A stretch of 64,000 nucleotides of DNA from Saprospiraceae bacterium (GCA_028285545.1 JANQPA010000100.1:1-64000); one strand, 5' to 3'; positions 1 to 10,048 are shown, counted from the stretch's first letter. The notes: generated from the sequence alone by a model not told the origin. Translations and numbers: made by a program.

Positions 1-54
1 ATTGACTTTAAAAAAATATATTTTTTGCTTTTTTATAAGCAGATACATATTAAA

Positions 55-90
55 GTAAAAACTAAAATTTTTAAAAATTTTAGTTTTTAC
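55..90 (-). terminator. perfect AT-rich palindrome after gdhA
   Basis: Positions 55-72 and 73-90 are exact reverse complements, giving an 18-bp stem with no spacer just beyond the gdhA stop. The stem is almost entirely A/T and only a short T run follows on the minus strand. It is probably the gdhA transcript end or an mRNA-stabilising hairpin. Confidence 0.5.
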
Positions 91-117
91 ACAACCCCAG
101 CCTCTTATCAATAATGG

Positions 118-1473
118 CTAAACATGCCCTTCTCCAACCATAGCATTGGCCACTCTGACAAAACCGCCAAGGTTTGCGCCTATGACATAATCTATGGTAC
201 CATCATCTTTTTTTCCATATTCTAAGCAAATTTCGTGGATTTTTTTCATAATGCCTTTTAATCTTTCATCTACCTCCTCTCGAGTCCAGTAAAGATGGAT
301 GGCATTTTGAGACATTTCCAGGCCAGATACCGCTACGCCGCCAGCATTCGAGGCTTTTCCAGGTGCATATAAAATTCTTGATTTTTGAAATACACTTATC
401 GCTTCAGGAGTACTTGGCATGTTAGCTCCTTCTGCTACCAGCTTAATTCCATTAGCTACTAAGGTTTTGGCATCTTCTTCATCAATTTCATTTTGGGTGG
501 CACAGGGTAAAGCAATATCTGCTTTTACGCCCCAGGGCTTTTGCCCTTCATAATACATGACGTTATATTTCTTAGCATATTCACTGATACGGCCTCTGCG
601 CTCATTTTTCAATTCTAAGATAAATTTGAGTTTTTCTTGATCAATTCCATCGGGATCGTGAATAAACCCTCCGGAATCGGAAGCAGTAATAGGAATTCCT
701 CCCAATTCAATTATTTTTTCTATAGTGTATTGAGCCACATTCCCTGATCCTGAAACCAACACTTTTTTGCCCTTAAAGCTATCATTGTGATGATTCAGCA
801 TTTCATTTGTAAAATAGCAGAGGCCGTAGCCAGTAGCCTCGGGTCTCAATGCACTTCCACCAAATTCAGGTCCTTTACCAGTTAAAACGCCAGTAAATTC
901 ATTGGTTAATCTTTTATACTGACCAAACAAAAAGCCCACTTCACGGCCACCAACGCCTATGTCCCCTGCAGGAACATCAGTATCAGGGCCTATATGGCGA
1001 TATAATTCATTCATAAAACTTTGACAGAAGCGCATCACCTCATTATCAGATTTTCCTTTTGGATTAAAATCTGAACCTCCTTTACCTCCTCCCATTGGAA
1101 GCATGGTCAAGGAATTTTTGAATACTTGTTCGAAGGCTAAAAATTTCAGGATACTTAAATTAACACTAGGATGAAAGCGCAGCCCTCCTTTATAAGGTCC
1201 AATGGCAGAGTTCATCTCAATTCGGTATCCCCGGTTTACCTGGAAGTTTCCATTATCATCTACCCAGGGGACTCTGAAAATAATCACCCTTTCAGGCTCA
1301 ACAACACGTTCCATAATGGCTGCCTGCTTGTATTTCGGCATGTCTTCAATATATGGAATGACTACTTCAGCCACTTCCCTTACTGCTTGTAAAAATTCAA
1401 CTTCATTAGGATTCTTTTGCTCGAGTTTTTTCATAAAAGAATCTACGGAATCTAGAAATTTACTTGTCGTCAT
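118..1473 (-). CDS. gdhA: NADP-type glutamate dehydrogenase
   Basis: Catalyses reversible reductive amination of 2-oxoglutarate to glutamate in the cytoplasm, the ammonium-assimilating direction for this hexameric small-subunit class. The protein has 451 residues, the usual length. The catalytic region LPMGGGKGGSDF lies at about residues 125-136 and the nucleotide-binding Rossmann motif GSGNVA at about 242-247, followed by an ASDSGG segment consistent with NADP(H) use. The PAGDIGVGGRE segment near residue 170 is typical of the family. The gene stands alone and is divergent from the sulfotransferase-like gene. A candidate promoter lies about 30 bp upstream of the start. Coenzyme preference is inferred from family resemblance only. 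Confidence 0.97.
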   Translation of the reverse strand: MTTSKFLDSVDSFMKKLEQKNPNEVEFLQAVREVAEVVIPYIEDMPKYKQAAIMERVVEPERVIIFRVPWVDDNGNFQVNRGYRIEMNSAIGPYKGGLRFHPSVNLSILKFLAFEQVFKNSLTMLPMGGGKGGSDFNPKGKSDNEVMRFCQSFMNELYRHIGPDTDVPAGDIGVGGREVGFLFGQYKRLTNEFTGVLTGKGPEFGGSALRPEATGYGLCYFTNEMLNHHNDSFKGKKVLVSGSGNVAQYTIEKIIELGGIPITASDSGGFIHDPDGIDQEKLKFILELKNERRGRISEYAKKYNVMYYEGQKPWGVKADIALPCATQNEIDEEDAKTLVANGIKLVAEGANMPSTPEAISVFQKSRILYAPGKASNAGGVAVSGLEMSQNAIHLYWTREEVDERLKGIMKKIHEICLEYGKKDDGTIDYVIGANLGGFVRVANAMVGEGHV

Positions 1474-1504
1474 TTCAATTTTGTTTGGTTAAGGATTAAA
1501 GTAA

Positions 1505-1534
1505 CAAGGTAAATAGACTTCTTATCGATACAAA
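1505..1534 (-). promoter_or_regulatory. candidate gdhA promoter
   Basis: On the minus strand TTTG (1534-1531) is followed after 19 bases by TACCTTG (1511-1505). This resembles the Bacteroidota TTTG-N19/20-TAnnTTTG promoter with one base missing in the -7 element. Spacing and position before gdhA support it; the imperfect -7 box lowers confidence. Confidence 0.4.
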
Positions 1535-1702
1535 TGACAATAAACACCCTATCAAGATGAATTATATCTTGAGAATACTTAAGCTGAAAACTTTATTACT
1601 TTTAGGGCATCATCTCCTCCTGTGGTTATGGATGAGATGTTATTCGATAGGGAAATCGTTGGTAAATATAGTTCTTTTTTTGAGAAATAAGATCCTTTAA
1701 AT

Positions 1703-2365
1703 ATGTCGCTAAAAGTCATTGGTGCTGGTTTGGGTCGAACTGGCACACTTTCATTAAAAATGGCCCTCGAACAACTTGGATTCGAAAAATGCTATCACAT
1801 GGAGGAATTTATTAGAAATCCTTCCACCGTAGGAGAATGGGAAAAAGCACAAAGGAACAAGCCAGCCAATTGGGATCTTGTATTTGAAGGCTATGAATCG
1901 GCGGTTGATTTTCCGGTTTGTTCTTATTATAAAGAGTTGATGGAAAAATATCCTGAAGCTAAAGTAATCCTTACAGTCAGGGATCCTGAAAAATGGTATG
2001 ATAGTGCCAGCAGCACCATTTTAAAATTTAACCCTCCATTAGGGATGGTTTTGGGTTGGGTATTTACCTATCCTTTTCTGAAAAAAACCAGGGATCACAT
2101 GCGTATGGGCCTGCATAATCAGAAAATGCTCAAAAATGCCTTTCGAAACGCTAAAGACCGGGGTTCCACCATTGAAGATTTCAATAGGCATAATGAAGAA
2201 GTTAAAGCTTATGTGCCTGAAGAACGACTATTAGTATACGAAGTAAAACAGGGATGGGAGCCACTATGTAATTTTCTTGGTGTTGACATACCAGATTCCC
2301 CTTTTCCAAGATCAAATATTAGAGAAGATTTTAGAGAATGGCTCATAAGTCTTTTTAAACAATAA
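1703..2365 (+). CDS. sulfotransferase-like P-loop protein
   Basis: A 220-residue protein resembling the sulfotransferase family often labelled Sulfotransfer_4. The N-terminus holds a phosphosulfate-binding-type loop GAGLGRTGTLSL at about residues 7-18. A conserved PEAKVILTVRDPEKWYDSA segment near residue 90 matches the 3'-phosphate-binding region, and FNRHNEEVKAYVPEERLLVY fits the C-terminal part. Members are presumed to transfer sulfate from PAPS to an alcohol, but substrates are mostly unknown. There is no signal peptide, so it should be cytoplasmic. It is monocistronic and converges on the DUF2911 gene across a strong shared terminator. Family placement is fairly sure; the acceptor is not known. 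Confidence 0.82.
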   Translation: MSLKVIGAGLGRTGTLSLKMALEQLGFEKCYHMEEFIRNPSTVGEWEKAQRNKPANWDLVFEGYESAVDFPVCSYYKELMEKYPEAKVILTVRDPEKWYDSASSTILKFNPPLGMVLGWVFTYPFLKKTRDHMRMGLHNQKMLKNAFRNAKDRGSTIEDFNRHNEEVKAYVPEERLLVYEVKQGWEPLCNFLGVDIPDSPFPRSNIREDFREWLISLFKQ

Positions 2366-2396
2366 AAAATAAGCGGCCCAGGGCCGCTTATTTTTT
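2364..2396. terminator. bidirectional terminator
   Basis: A near-perfect hairpin with arms AAAAAATAAGCGGCCC (2364-2379) and GGGCCGCTTATTTTTT (2381-2396) sits between two convergent genes. Each strand ends in a run of T, so it can stop transcription from both sides. Confidence 0.9.
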
Positions 2397-2401
2397 ATTA
2401 T

Positions 2402-3547
2402 TTACTTGTTATTTGCTGCTTTAGATTTTTCTAACATCCCGATAAAATTATCTACCATCCCTTTAAGTCGGTCAGTTGGAGCGGCTTCTTTTGCTTTTTT
2501 GGCATTTTCAATTGCCTCATCAAATTCCTGATGAGCACGATGCCCCATTGATAAGCCAGCATAAACAGTGAATTTATCCATATCACCTACCACAGCCATC
2601 GATTTCATTTTTTCTACATTCATTTGAAATACCTCCATGGCCTTTTCATTCTTTTGAGCCCCAAGTAATTGTTGTCCATAGGTAAAAAGGTCATTAACCG
2701 AACCCATTCCCATAGCAATGTCCATGATCTTACCTGCTTCCTCCTCCTTTTCCAATTTCACCAAAAGGTCTGACTTAGTTTTGTAAAGTGTAAAGTTACC
2801 ACCAAACCCATTGATGGCTTGATCTATCCATTTTAAACCTTGCTCATAATCTCCTTCATTTTTCACAATATAATTTGCAGCATTTACAAAAGAATTCCAG
2901 TGAAAGCCGAGTGATTGTCCCAATTGTTTATTAACACTTGATACCAGAATGGCATCTGTATCTACTTCTATTTTAAATGGAAATTGTTTTTTCTCCCAAG
3001 TCAGTGCACAAATGGCAGATTTTTGAGTAACATCAATAAATTCATAAGTTAACACTTCATGGCGTGGAACTTCGGTAGTTTTAATTTTCACACGCAGGGC
3101 ATCTTGACTTTCATCATAGGCAAAACTTCCCCATTGATGATAGTCTTTATTGAAAATTAAGGTAGCTTCTCCATTTTCATGAACTACCATATGAAAACCA
3201 TAGGTGCCGGCTGGCAGGTCCTGTCCTTCTATTTTCACATCATCAGAAAAACTGATCACCGTATTTTCATTAGCTCCGGCTCTCCAAGGCATTGGTCCGG
3301 CAGGACGATTATTTCCTGTCATTTCATAAGGAACAACTTTGCCCCAGATCGCGTCGGTCCGATCGGTACCATTTGCAGCAGTTACCTTTGGTCGGGAGTA
3401 TTTAATTTTTACTTCCGTTAGGCCAATCATTTGCCAAACACCCGCTTTAGAACTTGGTCTGGGCAATTCTAATTGAGCATCTAGAGATTGACTCCATAAA
3501 GTCAGTATAGCCAAAAATAACAATAGAGGTAATTTCTTATGGTTCAT
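2402..3547 (-). CDS. DUF2911 domain protein, exported
   Basis: A 381-residue exported protein. The N-terminus carries a signal peptide ending near LDAQ. Residues about 25-200 match the DUF2911 family of Bacteroidota, with its characteristic start (LPRPSSKAGVWQMIGLTEV), a WGKVVPYE segment, WRAGANENT and a LPAGTYGFHM motif. The C-terminal 170 residues are helical and resemble TPR repeats (EQGLKWIDQAINGFGGN, EKAMEVFQMNVEK, DEAIENAKKAKEAAP). Function is unknown; the family is thought to be periplasmic or surface-linked. It is divergent from the sensor kinase at 3767, sharing a 219-bp upstream region in which I see no clear promoter. Confidence 0.88.
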   Translation of the reverse strand: MNHKKLPLLLFLAILTLWSQSLDAQLELPRPSSKAGVWQMIGLTEVKIKYSRPKVTAANGTDRTDAIWGKVVPYEMTGNNRPAGPMPWRAGANENTVISFSDDVKIEGQDLPAGTYGFHMVVHENGEATLIFNKDYHQWGSFAYDESQDALRVKIKTTEVPRHEVLTYEFIDVTQKSAICALTWEKKQFPFKIEVDTDAILVSSVNKQLGQSLGFHWNSFVNAANYIVKNEGDYEQGLKWIDQAINGFGGNFTLYKTKSDLLVKLEKEEEAGKIMDIAMGMGSVNDLFTYGQQLLGAQKNEKAMEVFQMNVEKMKSMAVVGDMDKFTVYAGLSMGHRAHQEFDEAIENAKKAKEAAPTDRLKGMVDNFIGMLEKSKAANNK

Positions 3548-3766
3548 AATTTATTGTTTAAGGTGAGAAATCGATTATTTTTCATTTGAAGCTAATACCA
3601 CAATAGTTTTTGACCACATAATTTCGACTACCTTAGGCTAATCAGCAGTATATGAGACTTTTAGGGTGAAAAGTCTGTTTATCGAAAAAAATGGTTGTCT
3701 GACTAAATCTTTTGTCGCTCGTCGAAGAAATTCTATTATCCCTCACTCAATAATTATTCTTGTTAT

Positions 3767-4789
3767 ATGGAGCAATGGATTCTTTCCAAAAAATGGTATC
3801 ATCGTTTAACCCAGCATCTTCTCTTCTGGGGAGGGCACCTTCTTGTATTCACCTTATTATCAGGTGGTGAAACCTTTTGGAATATCCTTTTACATGCCCT
3901 AATCAACCTGATACCCCAGATGACTTCTGTATATCTTATGATTTACTTGATTTTCCCTAGATTGCTGATACCGAAGAAATATTTATTGTTTTTTGTAATA
4001 GCTTTACTAAGTTTAACCATCATTTCACTTGGGCAATATGGTTTGAGTGCTTTGACTTTCCCAGCTATGAGACAAGAGGGTTTTGTGCTTCGCTTTTGGC
4101 TTTCAAACTTTGTGATCTTAGGATATACCACTGCACTAGCCCTCGGAATTAAGCTGCTTAAATACTGGAATCAGCGAGAACGGTACATTAAAGAACTTGA
4201 CAATGCACGCCTGGAAACGGAGTTAAAATTCTTAAAAGCTCAGATACACCCTCATTTTCTCTTCAACACTATGAATAATTTATATACTCTTTCCTTAAAA
4301 AGATCCAAGAAAGCCCCGGAAATAGTTGAAAAACTTTCCGACCTACTTAGATATATGGCTTATGAAGTTAGTCACCCCCTTGTTGCCCTGGAAAATGAAA
4401 TTGAGCAGCTAAAAAATTATATGGCTCTGGAGAAACTCCGCTATGGCCCTAATCTGGAGCTTTCATTTTCAATAAATGGGAATGTTGAGGAAGTAAAAAT
4501 CGCTCCTTTGCTTTTGCTTCCCTTTGTCGAAAACAGCTTTAAACATGGGGTAAGTGGTAAAATGGGTGCCAGTTGGATAACCATTTCGCTAGAGATTGAA
4601 AAAGAAGTTCTACAATTTAAGGTTGAAAACAGTAAATCTTCCCAAATCAAAGACGAAACAGGGTATACACAAGGAATTGGCCTTAAGAATGTAAAACGCC
4701 GTTTGGAGTTAATTTACACTGATAAATACGACTTAAAAATTATTGACACCGAAACTCATTTAATCGTGCTAAAAATTGACTTATCATGA
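3767..4789 (+). CDS. LytS/YehU-type sensor histidine kinase
   Basis: A 340-residue membrane kinase of the His_kinase (PF06580) family. About four hydrophobic segments fill residues 15-130. The phospho-acceptor region AQIHPHFLFNTMNNLY follows at 158-173, with His161 the likely site. The ATPase part has an N box (LLLLPFVENSFKHG, near 245) and a G box (GIGLKNVKRRLELI, near 298). It has no recognisable extracellular sensor domain, so the signal may be sensed in the membrane. Its stop overlaps the start of the LytTR regulator by four bases (ATGA), so the pair is translationally coupled. Target genes cannot be deduced. Confidence 0.93.
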   Translation: MEQWILSKKWYHRLTQHLLFWGGHLLVFTLLSGGETFWNILLHALINLIPQMTSVYLMIYLIFPRLLIPKKYLLFFVIALLSLTIISLGQYGLSALTFPAMRQEGFVLRFWLSNFVILGYTTALALGIKLLKYWNQRERYIKELDNARLETELKFLKAQIHPHFLFNTMNNLYTLSLKRSKKAPEIVEKLSDLLRYMAYEVSHPLVALENEIEQLKNYMALEKLRYGPNLELSFSINGNVEEVKIAPLLLLPFVENSFKHGVSGKMGASWITISLEIEKEVLQFKVENSKSSQIKDETGYTQGIGLKNVKRRLELIYTDKYDLKIIDTETHLIVLKIDLS

Positions 4790-5499
4790 AATTAAATTGT
4801 GTCATTATTGATGATGAGCCTTTAGCTTTGGATTTGTTAGAAACACATATTACTGCCATTAATGATTTAAACCTGGTAGGTAAATGTCAAAACGCCCTGG
4901 AAGCTATGAACCTACTTCGAAAAGAATCGGTAGACCTAATTTTTTTAGACATACAAATGCCAACACTGACAGGGATAGATTTTATAAAATCCTTATCCAA
5001 GCGACCCAAAATAATTATGACTACTGCCTACAAGGAATACGCCTATGATGCTTTTCAATTGGATGTTTTGGATTATTTACTAAAACCCATAACCTTTGGC
5101 CGATTTCTGAAGTCAATCAATAAAGTGCTTAACAGGGATAATTATCCCCAAATTCAGGAAGAAAGCACCCCAATATTTGAAGAAGCTTTTATATATCTCA
5201 AATCGGAACGCAAATCGATTAAAGTAGTTTTAAAGGACATACAGTTTATTGAAAGCTATAAAGATTACGTAAAGGTAAATTCAAAAGATAAAACTTTAAC
5301 GGTTCACCATCGAATTTCTTCACTTGAGGAAAAACTACCCGGCTCTCTTTTCTTAAGAATTCATCGCTCTTTTATTATTGCAAAAAATAAGGTAAATGCC
5401 TTCACCTCCTCTACTGTAGAGGTTGATGGCAAAACCTTTCCTATTGGTCGGCATTATAAAGAAAAAGTTCTGCAGGCGCTCCAGGAAAAAATGATATAA
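4786..5499 (+). CDS. LytTR-family response regulator
   Basis: A 237-residue partner of the preceding kinase. The receiver domain occupies about 1-120, with acidic Asp9/Asp10 and phospho-acceptor Asp55 in FLDIQMP, and Lys in YLLKPI near residue 105. A LytTR DNA-binding domain fills about 135-235, with the usual IQFIESYKDYVKV and FLRIHRSFIIAKNKV segments. Such regulators bind paired direct repeats in promoters as dimers. Its stop is one base from that of the convergent aldolase gene, so there is no room for a terminator between them. Confidence 0.94.
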   Translation: MKLNCVIIDDEPLALDLLETHITAINDLNLVGKCQNALEAMNLLRKESVDLIFLDIQMPTLTGIDFIKSLSKRPKIIMTTAYKEYAYDAFQLDVLDYLLKPITFGRFLKSINKVLNRDNYPQIQEESTPIFEEAFIYLKSERKSIKVVLKDIQFIESYKDYVKVNSKDKTLTVHHRISSLEEKLPGSLFLRIHRSFIIAKNKVNAFTSSTVEVDGKTFPIGRHYKEKVLQALQEKMI

Positions 5500-5500
5500 T

Positions 5501-6391
5501 CTATTGGATCAGCCCCCCTTCAATAAGGATTTTATCGAGGCGTGATTTTTCTCCTTCCGTTAACTCACTCAAAGGAGATCTGACATATCCTCCTTTTAAT
5601 CCTGTTTTAGTACAAGCATATTTCAATCCAGCAATACCATAGGTAGCGGTAATGGCGGTATTAACCGGGACCATTTGCCGGTATAAGGAAGCCGCCTCTT
5701 CCAATTGTCCAGCCTCATAATACTCCTGGATTTTTACACATTGCCTCGGGGCACAATTTCCCAGAGCCATAACTGCAGCTTTAACGCCTAGAGAAAGGGC
5801 AGGATACCAGACGGAGGCAGTACCGGTTAATATTTGAAAGTCAGTATGGGCTACCTTTTGAAAATTGACTAGCTGGCCAATATTTCCAGTGCTGTCTTTC
5901 ATCCCAATTATATTAGGGTGCTGGCTTATTTCTGCTATTACTTTTGACGAAACATTTACTCCCGTATACTTAGGTACATTATACAGCAGAATGGGTATTT
6001 CACAGGCATCTGCTAAGGCCAAAAAATGATTGATAATAGCTGTATCTCCCATTCTGGCCCTATAATAAAAAGGAGTTAAGATCAGAGCTGCATCAACTCC
6101 TAACTCTCCGGCTTTATTAGTAAAGCGTATTGTTTCTCTGGTGGACTCTAATCCAGTTCCAGCCAAAACAGGTCGATCATCCCTGGCATGATAGACGGTA
6201 GCTCGGATCAGTTCTATTTTTTCAACCTCACTTAAATAGGCTGTTTCAGAATTTGATCCCAATACCAGATATCCACCAAGTTCTATTTCATTCCATTTTT
6301 GCAGGTTAAAAATGTGTGCATCAAGGTCTAAATCTCCTTTCGCAGTGAAAGGAGTAATCATAGGTGGGATGGCGCCCTTCAAAGTTTTCAT
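5501..6391 (-). CDS. DapA-superfamily aldolase, HOGA-like
   Basis: A 296-residue Schiff-base class I aldolase or lyase. The TIM barrel has the catalytic lysine in IIGMKDSTGN (Lys165) and Tyr137 in LLYNVP. Instead of the GTTGE of true dihydrodipicolinate synthases it has GSNSE at 45-49. The segments SQHPNIIGMKDS, TPFYYRARM and GIAGLKYA strongly recall mammalian mitochondrial 4-hydroxy-2-oxoglutarate aldolase (HOGA1). I therefore favour cleavage of 4-hydroxy-2-oxoglutarate or a similar 2-oxo acid over lysine biosynthesis. It stands alone just upstream of the nqr terminator and gives no pathway context. Superfamily is certain; substrate is inferred from remembered similarity. Confidence 0.85.
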   Translation of the reverse strand: MKTLKGAIPPMITPFTAKGDLDLDAHIFNLQKWNEIELGGYLVLGSNSETAYLSEVEKIELIRATVYHARDDRPVLAGTGLESTRETIRFTNKAGELGVDAALILTPFYYRARMGDTAIINHFLALADACEIPILLYNVPKYTGVNVSSKVIAEISQHPNIIGMKDSTGNIGQLVNFQKVAHTDFQILTGTASVWYPALSLGVKAAVMALGNCAPRQCVKIQEYYEAGQLEEAASLYRQMVPVNTAITATYGIAGLKYACTKTGLKGGYVRSPLSELTEGEKSRLDKILIEGGLIQ

Positions 6392-6406
6392 AAAAAAGTG
6401 ATTATC

Positions 6407-6436
6407 AAAAAAGCCGCTCTGAAGAGCGGCTTTTTT
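6407..6436 (-). terminator. nqr operon terminator
   Basis: The hairpin AAGCCGCTC/GAGCGGCTT with a TGAA loop is flanked by A and T runs (6407-6436). It lies 11 bp past the nqrF stop and ends the nqr transcript; it can also work in the other direction. Confidence 0.88.
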
Positions 6437-6446
6437 GTATTAATTT

Positions 6447-7778
6447 TTAACTACCAAAATCATCAAATGCTATATTCTCCTCTGGAACTCCAAGCTCATC
6501 CAACATTTTTAATGCTGCTTGAAGCATCAATGGAGGTCCACAAAGATAATATTCTACCTCTTCCGGCTCTGGATGAGATGATAGATAATTATCTAGTAAA
6601 ACTTGGTGGATAAAGCCTAAGTAGCCCTCACCAGATTCATCATTGATATCAGATTTAATCTTCCAATCATCCACCTCTTCAGCCATTCGCTTATCAGAAA
6701 GAGCAATGTGGTATTTAAAGTTTGGAAAATCTTTTTCAATATTTCTGAAATGTTCTGTATAAAACAACTCTCTTCTTGAGCGTCCGCCGTACCAATAAGA
6801 CACTTTGCGATCTGTTTTTAAGGTGTGGAATAGGTGAAAAATATGCGAACGCAAGGGTGCCATTCCGGCACCACCACCTATATAAACCATCTCTTTTTTA
6901 GTAGGCTTAATGAAGAATTCACCATAAGGCCCTGAAATGGTAACCTTATCTCCTGGTTCACTACCAAAAACGTAGGAAGAACAAACTCCAGGATTAACAG
7001 GCATCCAGCCATTATTTTTTCTATCCCATGGAGGAGTGGCAATCCGGATGTTTAACATCACGATGTTTCCTTCTGCAGGGTGGTTGGCCATGGAATATGC
7101 ACGAAACTGTTCTTCATCATTTTTCATGGTCAGGTCCCACATCTTAAATTTATCCCAATCCTCTCTAAATTTATCTGCACCTGCCGGATCATCCGGATGA
7201 GGAGCTATATCAAAATTCTTAAAATCTACCACGATTTCAGGAACATCAATTTGGATGTATCCACCAGACTCAAAGTCGAGGGTTTCGCCTTCGGGTAATC
7301 TAACCACAAATTCTTTAATAAAAGTAGCCACATTATAATTGGAAACCACCTCGCAATCCCATTTTTTGATCCCGAATACTTCTTCAGGAACTCGAATGCG
7401 CATATCCTGGCGTACTTTCACCTGACAAGCCAGGCGTTTGTGCTCAGCAACCTCACGGCGTGTTAAGTGGTTTAATTCCGTAGGAAGAACGTCCCCTCCT
7501 CCTTCATCAACATGACATTCACACATGGCACAGGTACCACCACCACCACAAGCGGAAGGAAGGAATACACTTTTATCAGACAGAGCTGAAAGAAGTGAAG
7601 AACCTGGTTGTACCAACATTGGATTTTCTTCATCTCCATTGACGATGATCTTCACATCTCCCTGAGGAACCAACTGTTTTCTTGCGAAGATCAGCATAAA
7701 GGACAAGGCTAGAATCACAATACTGAAAACCAGCACAGCGAAGAGAATCGTCTTTATACTTATTGCTAATAAAATCAT
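6447..7778 (-). CDS. nqrF: Na+-translocating NADH:quinone reductase subunit F
   Basis: NADH-oxidising entry subunit of the Na+ pump, 443 residues. An N-terminal membrane helix (about 5-31) is followed by a ferredoxin-like domain with [2Fe-2S] ligands Cys77, Cys83, Cys86 and Cys118. The FAD domain has RAYSMAN and the NADH domain has the [14 protein letters not shown] motif; the C-terminus ends in [13 protein letters not shown] and FDDF, typical of ferredoxin reductases. Electrons pass from NADH via FAD and the cluster to the FMN groups of the other subunits. It is the last gene of nqrABCDEF and sits directly before the terminator. Confidence 0.97.
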   Translation of the reverse strand: MILLAISIKTILFAVLVFSIVILALSFMLIFARKQLVPQGDVKIIVNGDEENPMLVQPGSSLLSALSDKSVFLPSACGGGGTCAMCECHVDEGGGDVLPTELNHLTRREVAEHKRLACQVKVRQDMRIRVPEEVFGIKKWDCEVVSNYNVATFIKEFVVRLPEGETLDFESGGYIQIDVPEIVVDFKNFDIAPHPDDPAGADKFREDWDKFKMWDLTMKNDEEQFRAYSMANHPAEGNIVMLNIRIATPPWDRKNNGWMPVNPGVCSSYVFGSEPGDKVTISGPYGEFFIKPTKKEMVYIGGGAGMAPLRSHIFHLFHTLKTDRKVSYWYGGRSRRELFYTEHFRNIEKDFPNFKYHIALSDKRMAEEVDDWKIKSDINDESGEGYLGFIHQVLLDNYLSSHPEPEEVEYYLCGPPLMLQAALKMLDELGVPEENIAFDDFGS

Positions 7779-7839
7779 CGTATCGAAAGTTATATTGTTA
7801 TTATTGGGTATTTAGCCCAAATTTAATTGTCAAGCTTTA

Positions 7840-8445
7840 TTATTGGAAAGCAGCTGGATCAATACCCAGCAAACTCATAAATGCGATCCCCATTAGTCCT
7901 GTAAGGATGAAAGCCATTCCCAGTCCTCTTAGTGCAGGAGGTACATTGGAGTAGCGAATTTTCTCGCGGATGGCGGCAATGGCAATAATAGCTAAAAACC
8001 ATCCAAAACCTCCTCCTAATCCAAAGGCGATCGATTCAGAAAAATTATACTCTCTTGAAACCATAAATAAAGAACCTCCTAAGATGGCACAGTTAACGGT
8101 AATAAGAGGTAAGAAAATCCCCAATGCGTTATAAAGAGCTGGAGAAAATTTTTCGACAACCATCTCTACCAGCTGTACCATAGAAGCAATTACAGCAATA
8201 AACAGGATAAGTCGTAAAAAGGTTAAATCCAAACCAAATACCCCGGTTTCACTTAGTAGATATTCATGAATTAGCCAATTGATCGGCATGGTAATACCTA
8301 ATACGAAGATTACCGCCAACCCAAGTCCAAAGGCCGTTTTTACGGTTTTAGAAACGGCCAGGTAGGAACACATTCCCAGGAAGTAAGCTAAAACCAGATT
8401 TTCAACGAATGCTGCTTTGATAAATATATTAAAAAACTCGCCCAT
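7840..8445 (-). CDS. nqrE: Na+-translocating NADH:quinone reductase subunit E
   Basis: A 201-residue integral membrane subunit with about six helices. Cys26 (GMCSYLA) and Cys119 (TVNCAILGG) correspond to the cysteines that, together with those of NqrD, hold an iron-sulfur centre inside the membrane of the Vibrio complex. NqrD and NqrE are homologous and form an inverted pair that carries electrons across the membrane. It is fifth in the operon, 38 bp after nqrD and 61 bp before nqrF. Confidence 0.97.
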   Translation of the reverse strand: MGEFFNIFIKAAFVENLVLAYFLGMCSYLAVSKTVKTAFGLGLAVIFVLGITMPINWLIHEYLLSETGVFGLDLTFLRLILFIAVIASMVQLVEMVVEKFSPALYNALGIFLPLITVNCAILGGSLFMVSREYNFSESIAFGLGGGFGWFLAIIAIAAIREKIRYSNVPPALRGLGMAFILTGLMGIAFMSLLGIDPAAFQ

Positions 8446-8483
8446 TATATTATGATTATTAGTTCTTTCAAATTGATTATTAC

Positions 8484-9209
8484 TTATGAAATGTCAACCA
8501 GTTTCTTGTTAAAACTACGTTGAATCCAAATCATTATCCCAATAATGAACATGGCAGCAGCAGGTAAAACCATCAGGTTGTTATTTGCATACCATCCAAA
8601 AAGGGTGCTGGTTTCAGTGTTGATGAAATATTCTGCTGTAGGTCCTATTAATTTCATTTCAATAGGGCTACCCGCAAATAAGCTCCCTTTTCCAAAAATC
8701 TCTCTGACGATACCCACGATAATCAATATCGCACCATATCCAAGCCCATTTCCAATTCCATCAAGAAAAGAACGCCATGGTTTATTAGCCATAGCAAAGG
8801 CTTCCAGTCTTCCCATTACAATACAATTGGTAATGATCAATCCGATATAAACGGATAATTGCTTATAAATAGGATAATTCAGATATTTTAGAGTAAGCTC
8901 TACAACGGTAACCAAAGAGGCAATGATCACCAACTGAACAATCATACGAACCTGTTTGGGGATGTAGTTTCTCAGCAAAGACGTGAATAAACTTGAAAAC
9001 CCGCAAACAAAGATTACAGCTATAGACATTACAACAGATGGATACACCAATGATGTAACGGCAAGAGCAGAACAGATTCCTAAGACCTGCACGGTAATAG
9101 GGTTATTATCATTTAAAGGATCAGAAAGTAACTTCCGTTCTTTTTTTCCGAACTGGAATAATGGCTCCTTCTCTTGAACTGGTGCTGCTTTTACATTAGT
9201 ATCGGCCAT
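8484..9209 (-). CDS. nqrD: Na+-translocating NADH:quinone reductase subunit D
   Basis: A 241-residue membrane subunit with six predicted helices and about 30 extra charged residues at the N-terminus compared with the roughly 210-residue Vibrio protein. Cys46 (LGICSALA) and Cys129 (ITNCIVMGR) match the metal-cluster cysteines of the family. The [14 protein letters not shown] start of the conserved core is diagnostic. It is in the middle of the nqr operon, 39 bp after nqrC. Confidence 0.96.
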   Translation of the reverse strand: MADTNVKAAPVQEKEPLFQFGKKERKLLSDPLNDNNPITVQVLGICSALAVTSLVYPSVVMSIAVIFVCGFSSLFTSLLRNYIPKQVRMIVQLVIIASLVTVVELTLKYLNYPIYKQLSVYIGLIITNCIVMGRLEAFAMANKPWRSFLDGIGNGLGYGAILIIVGIVREIFGKGSLFAGSPIEMKLIGPTAEYFINTETSTLFGWYANNNLMVLPAAAMFIIGIMIWIQRSFNKKLVDIS

Positions 9210-9248
9210 TGTCTTTATAGTTTTATATTTTTAGTCAAATGAATGTTC

Positions 9249-10007
9249 TTATTTAATTAAAGCTCCCTGAATTTCGCTTCCTTGTCTAAGCTTGTTCAAG
9301 TAAGGTTGATAGTATTGAATTCCTTCTTTCAACATATCCGTAACACCATCACAAGTAACCGTGGCTCCAGAAATACCATCTACCTCGTTTCTATCATTGC
9401 GAGCTCCATTTTTTCTGACAATAACAGCCGTAAATTCTCCCCCCTCGTCATTTATTTTTTTACCCTGAAACTGCTTTCTAAAGCTGGCATTATCTTTGAT
9501 TTCAGCACCTAAACCTGGTGTTTCTCCGGTATGATCGAAAGCAGCTCCAGCTACTGTTTCAAGATCGGATTTCAGGGCTATGTTGCCCCAGATTTCATCC
9601 CAAAGACCATTTCCCCTCACAGAGAGAATATAAAATTTGTCTCCTGTAGATTCTTCATTAAAAATGAATAAGGGCCACTTTCTATCCTCATCTGCTTTTT
9701 TGCGCTCCTTACCCATTTCAATATCTTCGGCTTGGATGGATTCCAATTCAAGCTCCTGCCCTTGTACATCCAACACAACTTGTTCAACCTGGTTTTGGAA
9801 TATGTTTTCAACTTCATCATCTGATAGCTGCTTGACAGTTTTACCGCCCAAATAATTCTCTACAGACATCAAGATGGCTCTCTTGTTAAAAATAGCCTCG
9901 TTCCTTTCAGCACCAGCTTTGGTAACCTCCCTAAGTCCAGTTAACATGATCGCCACTATTGCTGTCATGGCCAGGATAAAACCAAGAATATAATTAGTAC
10001 TGTTCAC
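9249..10007 (-). CDS. nqrC: Na+-translocating NADH:quinone reductase subunit C
   Basis: A 252-residue subunit with one N-terminal membrane helix (about 5-24) and a periplasmic FMN-binding domain. The covalent flavin site is the SGAT motif at 213-216, with Thr216 as the attachment point by family knowledge. LWDEIWGNIALKSDLETV and the GETPGLGAEI segment are conserved. It needs an ApbE-type flavin transferase, which is not in this window. It lies between nqrB and nqrD with short spacers. Confidence 0.97.
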   Translation of the reverse strand: MNSTNYILGFILAMTAIVAIMLTGLREVTKAGAERNEAIFNKRAILMSVENYLGGKTVKQLSDDEVENIFQNQVEQVVLDVQGQELELESIQAEDIEMGKERKKADEDRKWPLFIFNEESTGDKFYILSVRGNGLWDEIWGNIALKSDLETVAGAAFDHTGETPGLGAEIKDNASFRKQFQGKKINDEGGEFTAVIVRKNGARNDRNEVDGISGATVTCDGVTDMLKEGIQYYQPYLNKLRQGSEIQGALIK

Positions 10008-10048
10008 GATATTTATTTTTTGTCCTAATTTAGGAATTAATAATTTTA

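Noticed and set aside
1202-1492. 96-residue plus-strand frame over gdhA
   Set aside because: Lies wholly antisense to a clear gdhA with no recognisable domain or own promoter.
5501-6391. Dihydrodipicolinate synthase (dapA)
   Set aside because: GSNSE replaces the GTTGE motif and several segments match 4-hydroxy-2-oxoglutarate aldolase better.
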